From NCBI RefSeq assembly GCF_004103825.1, contig NZ_RYFI01000007.1, positions 158,938-197,181 of the forward strand: a DNA stretch of 38,244 nucleotides. Direction: 5' to 3'. The notes beneath the pieces are model-generated. The model had not been told where the DNA came from. It did no database searches and saw nothing but the letters and a program-made list of their open reading frames with translations. Source of the stretch: Hansschlegelia zhihuaiae (lineage in GTDB: Bacteria; Pseudomonadota; Alphaproteobacteria; Rhizobiales; Methylopilaceae). Position 1 is the stretch's first letter; each line of letters starts with the position of its first letter. Shown here in pieces: positions 18,742 to 26,867 of the stretch. The position numbers and the translations under genes are program-made.

Positions 18742-19895
18742 TCACGCGGCTCTGCGTCTCCGGCTATCGCTCGCTTCGCGACGTCAGGCTGACGCTCGGG
18801 CGCCTCAACGTCGTGACCGGGCCGAACGGCAGCGGCAAGTCGAGCCTCTACCGGGCGCTCAGGCTGCTCGCCGACGTCGCGCAGGGGCGGATCATCCAGT
18901 CGCTCGCGACGGAAGGCGGCATCCAGTCGACGCTATGGGCCGGCCCCGAATCGTTCTCGCGCGGCATGAAGCGCGGCGAAACCGACATTACGGGCGTCGT
19001 GCGCAGCGGGTCGATCTCGCTCAAGCTTGGCTTCGCGGGCGAGGATTACGGCTATGCGATCGACCTCGGCTTTCCGCCCCAGAAGCCGCCGAGCCTGTTC
19101 AACCTAGATCCGCACATCAAGGCGGAGGCGCTCTGGACAGGCGAGTTCCTCGGCCGTTCGAACGCCTTCGCCCTGCGCAACGGGCCGGGAGTCCGGATCC
19201 GCGACGGGTCGGGTGGCTGGGGTCAGGCGATGACCAGCCTCGCCTCCTTCGACAGCATGATGACCCATTGCGCCGACCCCAAGGACGCCGTCGAGCTGCT
19301 TGTGCTGCGCGAGCGCATGCGGCAGTGGCGCTTCTACGATCATCTGCGCGCCGACCGTGACGCGCCCGCCCGCCGACCACAGGTCGGCACCTACACGCCG
19401 GTGCTCGACGGCGAGGGCGCCGATCTCGCGGCCGCCTTCGGCACGATCCAGGAAATCGGCGACGCAGAGGGACTTGCCGCGGCGGTGAACGACGCCTTTC
19501 CTGGTAGTCGGGTCGAGATCGTCTCCAACGGTGGCTGGTTCGACCTCGAGATGCGCCAGCACGGCCTGCTCCGGCCGCTCAAGACGGCCGAGCTGTCCGA
19601 GGGCACGCTGCGCTATCTGCTGCTGATCGCCGCGCTGATGTCGCCGCGTCCGCCGGCGCTCATGATCCTCAACGAACCGGAGACCAGCCTGCATCCCGAC
19701 CTGCTTGCCGCCCTGGCGCGCCTGATCGCTCTCGCGTCGGAGCGGTCGCAGATCGTGGTCATCTCCCACGCGCTCCCGCTCGTCGAGGGGCTCGGCGCCT
19801 CGGGCGCGCGGCGGATCGAGCTGCGAAAAGAGCTCGGCGAGACGCTCGCGGACGACGGCGACGACCCGCCGCGCTGGTCCTGGCCCGCGCGATGA
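18738..19895 (+). CDS. AAA family ATPase (SMC/RecF-like, AAA_21)
   Basis: A 385-residue P-loop ATPase with an ABC/SMC-type layout. It begins LCVSGYRSLRDVRL, then Walker A GPNGSGKS (residues 28-35). Near the C-terminus are the signature-like LSEGTLRYLLL, a Walker B-like LMILNEPETSLHP (Asn in place of the usual Asp before Glu, as in many AAA_21 proteins) and the switch histidine VVISHALP. No nuclease (TOPRIM) domain is present, which separates it from OLD nucleases; similar lone ATPases occur both as housekeeping hypotheticals and in phage-defence modules. It overlaps the HXXEE gene by four bases. Specific role unknown. Confidence 0.88.
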   Translation: MITRLCVSGYRSLRDVRLTLGRLNVVTGPNGSGKSSLYRALRLLADVAQGRIIQSLATEGGIQSTLWAGPESFSRGMKRGETDITGVVRSGSISLKLGFAGEDYGYAIDLGFPPQKPPSLFNLDPHIKAEALWTGEFLGRSNAFALRNGPGVRIRDGSGGWGQAMTSLASFDSMMTHCADPKDAVELLVLRERMRQWRFYDHLRADRDAPARRPQVGTYTPVLDGEGADLAAAFGTIQEIGDAEGLAAAVNDAFPGSRVEIVSNGGWFDLEMRQHGLLRPLKTAELSEGTLRYLLLIAALMSPRPPALMILNEPETSLHPDLLAALARLIALASERSQIVVISHALPLVEGLGASGARRIELRKELGETLADDGDDPPRWSWPAR

Positions 19896-19943
19896 CGGGG
19901 TCGTGACGTCGAAAGATTCACGTCGTCCCCTTAAAACAGTCCC

Positions 19944-20702
19944 ATGGCCCTCGACGTCGTCGACCTCCGCGATTTCTACGCCCGCCCGCTCGGCGAGCTC
20001 GCCCGGCGCATCCTGCGGGCGAAGCTGCGCGCCCGATGGCCGGACGTGCGCGGGGCCCGCGTGCTCGGGGTCGGCTTCGCCACCCCCTATCTCGGCGTGT
20101 TCCGCGACGACGCCGAGCGGCTGCTCGCCTTCTGTCCGGCGCAGATGGGCGTCGCGGCCTGGCCCGCCGAGCGGCCCAACGCCGCCGCGCTGGTCGAGGA
20201 CGGCATGTGGCCGCTGCCCGACGCCGCGCTCGACCGGATCGTCGCTGTGCATGCTTTCGAGACCAGCGACAACGCCGTGGAGCTGCTGCGCGAGGCCTGG
20301 CGATGCCTCGCGCCCGGCGGCCGGCTGATCGCGATCGCCCCGAACCGGCGCGGCGCCTGGGCGCAGTCCGATGCGACGCCGTTCGGCCACGGCCGGCCGT
20401 TCAGCCGCAGCCAGCTGACCGACCTTTTGCGCGAGGCGCTGTTCGCGCCCGAGGGCTGGGACGAGGCGCTGTTCATGCCGCCGATGGAGCGGCGGCTGAT
20501 GCTGCGATCGGCGCTCGCCTTCGAGCGGATCGGCTCGAAGCTCTGGGGACCTTTCGCCGGGGTCCACATCGTCGAGGCGACGAAGCAGGCGATGCGCGCG
20601 ATCCCCGCGCGCTCGGCCCGTCGCGTGAAGGTCGCGCCGGCGCTGAGGCCCGCGGCCGTCGGGGTGCCCGCTCCCGCCCCGCGCGGGCTCACGAGCGCCT
20701 GA
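19944..20702 (+). CDS. Class I SAM-dependent methyltransferase-like protein
   Basis: A 252-residue protein with a methyltransferase (type 11) fold: YARPLGELARRILRAKLRARW, then a degenerate motif I GVGFATPYL in place of the classical DxGxGxG, a motif IV-like region DRIVAVHAFE, and WRCLAPGGRLIAIAPNRRGAW. Substrate is unknown. From general knowledge this protein often neighbours gloB in Hyphomicrobiales; here the HXXEE/ATPase pair separates them. Its 3' end overlaps the convergent metW by 14 bases. Confidence 0.85.
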   Translation: MALDVVDLRDFYARPLGELARRILRAKLRARWPDVRGARVLGVGFATPYLGVFRDDAERLLAFCPAQMGVAAWPAERPNAAALVEDGMWPLPDAALDRIVAVHAFETSDNAVELLREAWRCLAPGGRLIAIAPNRRGAWAQSDATPFGHGRPFSRSQLTDLLREALFAPEGWDEALFMPPMERRLMLRSALAFERIGSKLWGPFAGVHIVEATKQAMRAIPARSARRVKVAPALRPAAVGVPAPAPRGLTSA

Positions 20703-21363
20703 GCAGAAACACCCCCTGCGCGCCGAACAGGTTCCAGAACCACCAGGGGGCGTTGACCCTGACCGGCCGCCCCGTGGCGTCGAGCGCGACCGCGCGCTCC
20801 ATCTGCGCGCCCAGCAGGCCGACGAGGTCGACGAAGTCGCGGATCGTGCAGAGATGGATGTTGGGCGTCTCGTACCAGGCGTCGGGCAGGTTGGCGTTGG
20901 TCGGCATGCGGCCTTCGGCGAGGAACTGGAGGCGCGTCCGCCAATGGCCAAAATTCGGGAACGAGACCACCGCCCGCCGGCCGATCCTCAGAAGATCCTC
21001 GACCACCTGCTTCGGCCGCCGCGTCGCCTGCAGCGTCTGGGACAGGATGACGTAGTCGAAGGCGTCGTCGGGGTAATAGGTGAGGTCGGTGTCGGCGTCG
21101 CCCTGCACGACCGACAGGCCGTGCGCCACCGAGGCGTTCACGCCCGACTGCGACAGCTCGATGCCGCGGCCGTCGACGCCGCGCTCCTTGATCAGCAGGC
21201 GCAGCAGCGCGCCGTCGCCGCAACCGACGTCGAGCACGCGCGAACCCGGCTGCACCATCTCGGCGACCAGCAGATGATCGGGCCGCGGGGCGGCCGCGAG
21301 CGTCTCGGTCGACGGGATATGGTCGGGAGCGAGGCTGTGGGCCCCTGACGCCATGACGTCCAT
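20689..21363 (-). CDS. metW: MetW, methionine biosynthesis methyltransferase-like protein
   Basis: A 224-residue MetW protein. The SAM-binding motif VLDVGCGDGALL, GRGIELSQSGVN, VQGDADTDLTYYPDDAFDYVILSQTLQ, and SFPNFGHWR are diagnostic. MetW works with the MetX homoserine acyltransferase in some bacteria, where it is thought to be needed for full MetX activity. Normally metX lies immediately upstream in the same operon; here the upstream neighbour is the divergent antiporter gene, so metX must be elsewhere or absent. The first ATG is at 21363; a second at 21354 is possible, and neither has a clear ribosome binding site. Confidence 0.93.
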   Translation of the reverse strand: MDVMASGAHSLAPDHIPSTETLAAAPRPDHLLVAEMVQPGSRVLDVGCGDGALLRLLIKERGVDGRGIELSQSGVNASVAHGLSVVQGDADTDLTYYPDDAFDYVILSQTLQATRRPKQVVEDLLRIGRRAVVSFPNFGHWRTRLQFLAEGRMPTNANLPDAWYETPNIHLCTIRDFVDLVGLLGAQMERAVALDATGRPVRVNAPWWFWNLFGAQGVFLLRRS

Positions 21364-21493
21364 TTTACGTTCTCGCCACGCGGTTCCGGCTGGACGAAGG
21401 GCGCCGGCGGACTAAACCCGAGCCTGGATTAAGTCATTCCCCGCATTCCCGCAAAGACCGGCGAGACGGCGACGCCCGTCTTGAAGGAGCATC

Positions 21494-22609
21494 ATGCCGA
21501 CCCACCACGCCGCAAGGCTGCCGATCTCGAGCTGGGCCTTCCCGGTCGCGGGCCTCGGATTCTTCGCCGTGATCACGGCGCTCGGGCTCGGCAAGAGCTT
21601 TTCGGGCTCCGCCGCGGACGTCGCGGTCGCGGTGATCCTCATGCCGATCCTGTTCGGCGCGGTGTTCGCAGCCGTCCATCACGCCGAGGTGATCGCGCAT
21701 CGCACGGGCGAGCCGATCGGCACGCTGGTGCTGACGATGGCCGTGACCGTCATGGAGGTCGCGGTGATCGGCTCGGCGCTGATCGGCGACGAGGGCAACC
21801 CGGCGCTCGCGCGCGACACTATCTTCGCCGTGGTGATGATCGTGGTGAACGGGCTGGTCGGCTTCTGCATCCTGACCGGCGGGCTGCGGCACCGCGAGCA
21901 GAACTTCAGGGTCACCGGCGCCAACGCCTATCTCGCGGTGCTGATCCCGCTCGCCGCGCTGTCGCTCGTGCTGCCGAACCACACCTCTGGCGCGCCCGGC
22001 GGGGCCTATTCGGTGAGCCAGCTCGCCTATGTGGCGGCCGCCACCCTCGCGATCTACGCCGCCTTTCTCTACACGCAGACCGTGCGGAACCGGGAGTATT
22101 TCTCGGTCGTGATCGAAGGCGACGAGGAAGCCGACCGCGCGCACGTGCCAAGCGAACGGGACACCGCCGTTTCGCTCGCCCTGCTCGTCCTGTCGCTCGC
22201 CGCCGTGATCCTGCTGTCCAAGGCTTTCACTGGCGCGGTCGAGTTCGGCCTGTCGCGCGCCGGGGCGCCCGACGCGGTCGCGGGCGTGATCGTCGCCATG
22301 CTGATCCTGCTGCCGGAGTTCACGGCCGCGATCCGCGCTGCGCGAGCCGACAAGATCCAGAAGAGCATCAACCTCTCGCTCGGCTCGGCCTGCGCCACGA
22401 TCGGGCTCACCATACCGGCGGTCGCGGTCATCTCGATCCTGTTCGGCGCGAGGCTCGAGCTCGGGCTTCAGGCCAAGGACACGGTGCTGCTGCTGGTCAC
22501 GGTCGCGGTCGCGCTGCTCACCTTCGGGACGGGGCGGACCAACATCCTTTATGGGTTGATCCACCTCGTCCTGTTCGCGACCTACGGCTTCCTGCTGTTC
22601 GCGCCCTGA
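21494..22609 (+). CDS. ChaA-type calcium/proton antiporter
   Basis: A 371-residue membrane protein of the CaCA superfamily with about eleven hydrophobic helices in two inverted halves. The first alpha-repeat is visible as HHAEVIAHRTGEPIGTLVLT followed by AVTVMEVAVIGSAL, and the second as IVAMLILLPEFTAAIRAARAD with NLSLGSACATIGLTIP. The acidic residues in these repeats (Glu in GEP, MEV and PEF) are the ion-binding ones in relatives. Ca2+/H+ or Na+(K+)/H+ exchange is expected, but the cation is not provable here. AAGGAG is five bases before the ATG. Confidence 0.92.
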   Translation: MPTHHAARLPISSWAFPVAGLGFFAVITALGLGKSFSGSAADVAVAVILMPILFGAVFAAVHHAEVIAHRTGEPIGTLVLTMAVTVMEVAVIGSALIGDEGNPALARDTIFAVVMIVVNGLVGFCILTGGLRHREQNFRVTGANAYLAVLIPLAALSLVLPNHTSGAPGGAYSVSQLAYVAAATLAIYAAFLYTQTVRNREYFSVVIEGDEEADRAHVPSERDTAVSLALLVLSLAAVILLSKAFTGAVEFGLSRAGAPDAVAGVIVAMLILLPEFTAAIRAARADKIQKSINLSLGSACATIGLTIPAVAVISILFGARLELGLQAKDTVLLLVTVAVALLTFGTGRTNILYGLIHLVLFATYGFLLFAP

Positions 22610-22624
22610 CGGGCGACGCGCCTG

Positions 22625-22909
22625 TCAGTACCCGGGCAGGTCGAAGGTCGCCGGCAGCGGGTAGCGCGCGAACGAGATGCTGTTCCGCTGCTGGAAGAAC
22701 GGCTGATACTGGGCCGAGGTCGCGCGCGCGGCGGGGCTCGCCGAACCCGGATTGGGCGTCGTGCGGGTGTTGAGATAGCTCGGCGCCTTGCGGATCGTGA
22801 CCGACACGCCATCATCTTGCGCGAATGCGGGCGCCGCGCCGACCGGGACCGCGACAGCCGTGGCGAGCGCCGCGGCGACAACCCATCTGCCAAGCTTCAC
22901 GGACATCAT
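22625..22909 (-). CDS. Small secreted hypothetical protein
   Basis: A 94-residue protein with a clear Sec signal: basic start MMSVKLGRW, a hydrophobic core VVAAALATAVAVPVGA, and a cleavage site after AFA (AFA-QDD). The mature part is about 65 residues, polar, and rich in Pro, Asn, Arg and Ser (RTTPNPGSASPAARATSA). It ends in PATFDLPGY. AGGAGG is five bases before the first ATG and eight before the second, so either could start it. Not recognised as a named family; probably periplasmic or exported. It is divergent from asd. Confidence 0.72.
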   Translation of the reverse strand: MMSVKLGRWVVAAALATAVAVPVGAAPAFAQDDGVSVTIRKAPSYLNTRTTPNPGSASPAARATSAQYQPFFQQRNSISFARYPLPATFDLPGY

Positions 22910-23096
22910 CTGGCCCTCCTGGCGCCATATCGCCATATTTCGCGGAACGCCGGAAGGGCTGTTTTGGTTGCGGCGCGGAATGTCGGACACGGAACGTTGA
23001 AATCGCCCGCGTTTCACGTCATGGAACCGTCGCGGCCGTGAAGGGTCGTACTTAAGACGAAGGTCCGGCGTCCTCGCCGGGCCGATGGAGCTTCAA

Positions 23097-24128
23097 ATGG
23101 GCTATCGGATCGCCGTCGTCGGCGCCACGGGCAATGTGGGCCGCGAAATGCTGAACATCCTCGACGAGCGGGAATTCCCGGTCGACGAGCTCGTCCCGCT
23201 CGCCTCGCGGCGGAGCCTCGGGACGGAGGTGTCGTTCGGCGACCGAACTTTGAAATGCCAGGCGCTCGAGCAGTTCGACTTCTCGAAGACCGACATCTGC
23301 CTGATGTCGGCCGGCGGCGCCGTGTCCAAGGAGTGGAGCCCGAAGATCGCCAAGGCCGGCGCCATCGTGATCGACAACTCCTCGGTCTGGCGCATGGACC
23401 CGGACGTGCCGCTCGTGGTGCCGGAGGTCAACGCCGACGCGGTCGCGGGCTATGCGAAGAAGGGCATCATCGCGAACCCGAACTGCTCGACCGCCCAGCT
23501 CGTCGTCGCGCTGAAGCCGCTGCACGACGCGGCCAAGATCACGCGCGTCGTGGTCTCGACCTACCAGTCGGTCTCAGGCGCCGGTAAGGACGCCATGGAC
23601 GAGCTCTGGAACCAGACCAAGGGCATCTACGTGAACCAGTCGCCCGAGCACGAGGGCGGCAAGTTCCCGAAGCAGATCGCGTTCAACGTCATTCCTCACA
23701 TCGACGTCTTCATGGAGGACGGCTTCACGAAGGAGGAATGGAAGATGGTGGCCGAGACCAAGAAGATCCTCGACCCGAAGATCAAGCTGACCGCCACCTG
23801 CGTGCGCGTGCCGGTGTTCGTCGGCCATTCGGAGGCCGTCAACATCGAGTTCGAGAACCCGCTCTCGGCCGACGAGGCCCGCGATATCCTGCGCGAGGCG
23901 CCGGGGATCCTGGTCGTCGACAAGCGGGAGCCCGGCGGATACGTGACGCCGGTCGAGTGCGTCGGCGACTTCGCGACCTACGTGTCCCGCATCCGCGAGG
24001 ACCCGACCGTCGACAACGGGCTCGTGCTGTGGTGCGTGTCCGACAATCTCCGCAAGGGCGCAGCGCTGAACGCGGTCCAGATCGCCGAATGCCTCGCCAA
24101 TCGCGGCCTGCTCAAGCAGGCGGCGTGA
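23097..24128 (+). CDS. asd: Aspartate-semialdehyde dehydrogenase
   Basis: A 343-residue NADPH-dependent enzyme that makes aspartate semialdehyde from aspartyl phosphate, the branch point to lysine/diaminopimelate, threonine and methionine. The nucleotide motif GATGNVG (9-15), the catalytic Cys130 (NPNCSTAQ), and the C-terminal VGHSEAVNIEFE block are typical. The start at 23097 is favoured because GGAG lies six bases upstream; a longer in-frame start at 23085 would overlap it. It is monocistronic with a strong terminator just after the stop. Dap and Met genes elsewhere in the window draw on its product. Confidence 0.97.
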   Translation: MGYRIAVVGATGNVGREMLNILDEREFPVDELVPLASRRSLGTEVSFGDRTLKCQALEQFDFSKTDICLMSAGGAVSKEWSPKIAKAGAIVIDNSSVWRMDPDVPLVVPEVNADAVAGYAKKGIIANPNCSTAQLVVALKPLHDAAKITRVVVSTYQSVSGAGKDAMDELWNQTKGIYVNQSPEHEGGKFPKQIAFNVIPHIDVFMEDGFTKEEWKMVAETKKILDPKIKLTATCVRVPVFVGHSEAVNIEFENPLSADEARDILREAPGILVVDKREPGGYVTPVECVGDFATYVSRIREDPTVDNGLVLWCVSDNLRKGAALNAVQIAECLANRGLLKQAA

Positions 24129-24138
24129 CCGAAAGCCT

Positions 24139-24186
24139 CGGCGCTCGGGCGTCCATACGAAAGACTAGCCCGAGCGCCGCGTTTTT
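24139..24186 (+). terminator. Rho-independent terminator of asd
   Basis: A 12-bp perfect stem (CGGCGCTCGGGC at 24139-24150 with GCCCGAGCGCCG at 24168-24179), a 17-base loop, then CGTTTTT. It begins ten bases after the asd stop. The stem and T-run fit a strong intrinsic terminator. Confidence 0.88.
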
Positions 24187-24195
24187 AAGTAAGCC

Positions 24196-24223
24196 GACGA
24201 TCAATACCGAGAAGTTGATCGTC
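24196..24223. promoter_or_regulatory. Inverted repeat upstream of the first secreted paralogue
   Basis: GACGATCAA, a 10-base spacer, then TTGATCGTC: 9-bp perfect arms, centred about 90 bases before the start of the gene at 24300 and just after the asd terminator. It could be an operator or a leader hairpin. A short T-run (TGTTT) follows, so a second weak terminator is the alternative reading. Confidence 0.5.
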
Positions 24224-24299
24224 TGTTTCATGCTCTTCTTGCCAGACGACTTGGGCCGGCGCAGCATTCGCCCTTGGAAATGATCCAGGGGCATAAGCG

Positions 24300-25403
24300 A
24301 TGCGCTTGGTTCTGTTCGCGGCGATCGCCGCCAGCCTGACGTTCGGCGCGGATTCAACCCCCGCGAAGGCGAAGGACGACGCCTACTGGCACGGCAAGCG
24401 CGGGCCGGTCTGGCAGGACGGCCCCAGGCGCGGCCTCGGCCTCAGCAACTGGTACACGAAGCCGCCCGGGAACGGCGGGCGGATGTCCAGGCCGCCGACC
24501 GACGTCGCGGCCTTCTCGGATCTGGCGAGCGAGCTCAAGGTCTGGGTCGACAAGCCCGACCCGGACCAGCCGAAAAACACATTCACCCGCGTCAACACCA
24601 TCTACATGCTGGAGGACGCCCCGCAATACGAGTTCGAGATCCTGACCGACGCCCGCTTCGGCCTCGGCGGCCAGGGAACGCGTCAGGGGATGATCAACGC
24701 CAGCGAGCACGTGCCCACCGTACTGCTGAGGCCGAGATCGATCTTCGAAGTCACGGGAGAGGCGACGTTCAAGGCCCGGCAGGAGATCACCAGCGCGCGC
24801 ATCTCCATCGACAACGCCGAGATGAGGTTCCGCGACCTCAGCGGCGGCGGAGACTCCACCGTCCAGGTGCTCGCCGGAAAGCTTAACTTTTCGGACGAGA
24901 GTTCGGCCGAGAACATGGAGATCACGGCCGGCGTGATCTTCAACCAGCGTTCCACCGTCGCATTTTCGAACCGGAGCGACGGCGGCCATGCCGACTTCGC
25001 CATCCTCAACAACGCGTCGCTCGACTTCTCGCAGACGCGCGGCCCGAACGGCGACGGCCGGATTTCCGCCGGATGGATCAATCTCTACGGCGAGCTGCAT
25101 CTCGGGACGAACACGCTGACCGTCGACGTCGACTACGCCCATCCGCACAATGGCGGCTACGTCTATGTCGAGCTCAGGGGAAAGCGCATCGGCAACATCG
25201 TGGTCAAGGGCAAGGCCGACCAGCTCCGCGGAACCCTCGACGTGAAGCCCTTCCCTCTCGGCCAGCCCGCGGCGCGCGGCCGCTACCGGGTGTTCAAATT
25301 CGACGCCACGGCGCCGCCGGCGGGGTTCAGCCTGACAACGCCGATCCCGGGCGCGTTTCTGGACAACGACACGCCGGGCGAGCTCTGGCTCGTCGTCCCG
25401 TGA
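24300..25403 (+). CDS. Secreted beta-rich protein, tandem paralogue 1
   Basis: A 367-residue protein not recognised as a named family. It has a signal peptide (residues 1-25, ending PAKAK), then DDAYWHGKRGPVW and LSNWYT. The remainder is rich in Asn, Gly, Ser and Thr with alternating hydrophobic residues (for example VQVLAGKLNFSDES, VDVDYAH, GNIVVKGKADQLRGTLDV). This looks like a beta-solenoid of the kind found in autotransporter passengers, but no C-terminal barrel is present. The C-terminal part (RGRYRVFKFDAT) resembles passenger ends. It has a clear paralogue downstream (25484-26560), starting with the same block. Probably exported to the periplasm or surface; role unknown. Confidence 0.75.
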   Translation: MRLVLFAAIAASLTFGADSTPAKAKDDAYWHGKRGPVWQDGPRRGLGLSNWYTKPPGNGGRMSRPPTDVAAFSDLASELKVWVDKPDPDQPKNTFTRVNTIYMLEDAPQYEFEILTDARFGLGGQGTRQGMINASEHVPTVLLRPRSIFEVTGEATFKARQEITSARISIDNAEMRFRDLSGGGDSTVQVLAGKLNFSDESSAENMEITAGVIFNQRSTVAFSNRSDGGHADFAILNNASLDFSQTRGPNGDGRISAGWINLYGELHLGTNTLTVDVDYAHPHNGGYVYVELRGKRIGNIVVKGKADQLRGTLDVKPFPLGQPAARGRYRVFKFDATAPPAGFSLTTPIPGAFLDNDTPGELWLVVP

Positions 25404-25483
25404 GGGCGACGCCTGCGGGGAGACCGCTCGCTCCTGCGGCCGCACACCGAAGCAGATCCGGGGATCGAGGAGCCCGATCGGCG

Positions 25484-26560
25484 ATGGCGAGGCCCCTTTT
25501 CACGCTTCTCATGGCGCTGCTTCTCGGCGCCGTCGCCGCCGAGGCTTACGCCCGCGACGCCTATTGGCACGGCAAGCGCGGCCCGATCTGGACTCACGGA
25601 CCGGACCGAAGCCGGGACCTGAGCAACTGGTACACGGCGTCGCCGAACCGCGGCGGCAAGATGGTCAGGCCGCCGGACGGGCTCGCGCTGTTCGCGGAGG
25701 GCGCGGAGCAGCGCGAGGTCTGGATCGTCGAGCGCCCTCCGGACGGTGACATCACGACGCGGATCGACACGGTGCTGATCCTGCGCAAGGCGCCGAAATA
25801 CGAGTTCCTCATCAAGAGCCGCGGATTTTTCAACCTCGAAGGCCAGGGGCTGCTCACCCAGTCGGCCAACGCCCCCCGCTTCGTGCTGGAGCCCGGCGGT
25901 CACATGATCATGAGCGGCCCTGCGCGGCTGAACGCGTCGACCGATCAGACGAGCGCCGAGATCGAGGTCGGCCGGGGCGGATTTTTTCTGTTCGAGGACA
26001 TCTCGCGCGGCGGGAACGCCAAGGTTTCGAACGCCGGCGAAATCCGGTTCACCGGCTCGTCCTCCGCCGAGACGATGGACGTCACGGTTCTCTCGTCGGT
26101 CGGAAGTCCGGCGCCCATCGTCAATTTCCAGGGGCGCAGCACGCCGGAGCGAGCGACGTTCCGGGTTCTCGCCGGCGGCATCCTCAATTTCCGTTCGACG
26201 TCGGGTCCGGACGGGTCCGAACGGATCACCTCGGGGACGATCACGAATTCCGGAAACGTCCTGACCGGGACCAACACGCTCACCGTCGCGGGGCACTACC
26301 GACATCCTGACCGCGCAGGCGCGCTGACCGTCGAGGCCCGCGGACGCCGCGTCGGAAACATCTTCGTGCGCGGCAAGGCCACGCTGGGCGGAGCCCTCTA
26401 TGTCACCCTGCCGCGGCCCGGCCAGACACTCCCCGCCGGCGTCTATCGCATCGTCTATGCGCGGGACGGCGTCGAGGGTCGCTTCGAGACGCTGGGACCG
26501 TCCTTCTCGAACTGGCGGCTCGAATACGACGCCAACGAGGCGCGGCTGGTGGTCGACTGA
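25484..26560 (+). CDS. Secreted beta-rich protein, tandem paralogue 2
   Basis: A 358-residue paralogue of the preceding gene. It has its own signal peptide (MARPLFTLLMALLLGAVAAE, cleavage likely after AYA), then RDAYWHGKRGPIW, LSNWYT and GGKMVRPP. The conserved later blocks are TNTLTVAGHY and GRRVGNIFVRGKA, which match TNTLTVDVDY and GKRIGNIVVKGKA in paralogue 1. Divergence between the blocks is substantial, so the duplication is not recent. The start at 25484 has GAGGAG about a dozen bases upstream. Its stop is 100 bases before the DUF1737 gene. The pair is likely one operon, but whether the two products interact is unknown. Confidence 0.75.
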   Translation: MARPLFTLLMALLLGAVAAEAYARDAYWHGKRGPIWTHGPDRSRDLSNWYTASPNRGGKMVRPPDGLALFAEGAEQREVWIVERPPDGDITTRIDTVLILRKAPKYEFLIKSRGFFNLEGQGLLTQSANAPRFVLEPGGHMIMSGPARLNASTDQTSAEIEVGRGGFFLFEDISRGGNAKVSNAGEIRFTGSSSAETMDVTVLSSVGSPAPIVNFQGRSTPERATFRVLAGGILNFRSTSGPDGSERITSGTITNSGNVLTGTNTLTVAGHYRHPDRAGALTVEARGRRVGNIFVRGKATLGGALYVTLPRPGQTLPAGVYRIVYARDGVEGRFETLGPSFSNWRLEYDANEARLVVD

Positions 26561-26660
26561 ACGAGGGCTGGATTTTCCGGCCGCCGCGATCTTAAACCGG
26601 AGTCGGACCGTCGGTCGGCGCGGCATGCCCGATCGCCATGACGTTTTGACCGGACCCGCG

Positions 26661-26867
26661 ATGAAACTCTACCGCTTCCTCACAGGCCCCGACGACGCCG
26701 CCTTCTGCAAGCGCGTGTCGGACGCGATCAACAAGGGCTGGACGCTGCAGGGCGACCCGTCGCTGACCTATGATCCGGTCAAGGGCACGGTGATCTGCGG
26801 CCAGGCGATCACCAAGGAGATCCCGGGCGTCGACTGGTCGGACGAGATCAAGCTGTCCGACTGGTAA
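26661..26867 (+). CDS. DUF1737 family small protein
   Basis: A 68-residue protein: MKLYRFLTGPDDAAFCKRVS, then INKGWTLQGDPSLTYD, then VICGQAITKEI. This matches the DUF1737 pattern of alphaproteobacteria (start, length and the two conserved blocks). Function unknown. Its last 20 bases overlap the end of the convergent gene at 26848-27588. Confidence 0.8.
   Translation: MKLYRFLTGPDDAAFCKRVSDAINKGWTLQGDPSLTYDPVKGTVICGQAITKEIPGVDWSDEIKLSDW

Noticed and set aside
19896-19943. Terminator after the AAA ATPase gene
   Set aside because: A GACGT/ACGTC stem with internal loop exists, but no T-run follows and the next gene starts within 50 bases.
21364-21493. SAM-II-type riboswitch upstream of metW
   Set aside because: I saw none of the conserved SAM-II blocks and the expected metX/metA gene is absent.
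24300-26560. Classical autotransporter
   Set aside because: No C-terminal barrel is present in either protein and both are much shorter than usual.
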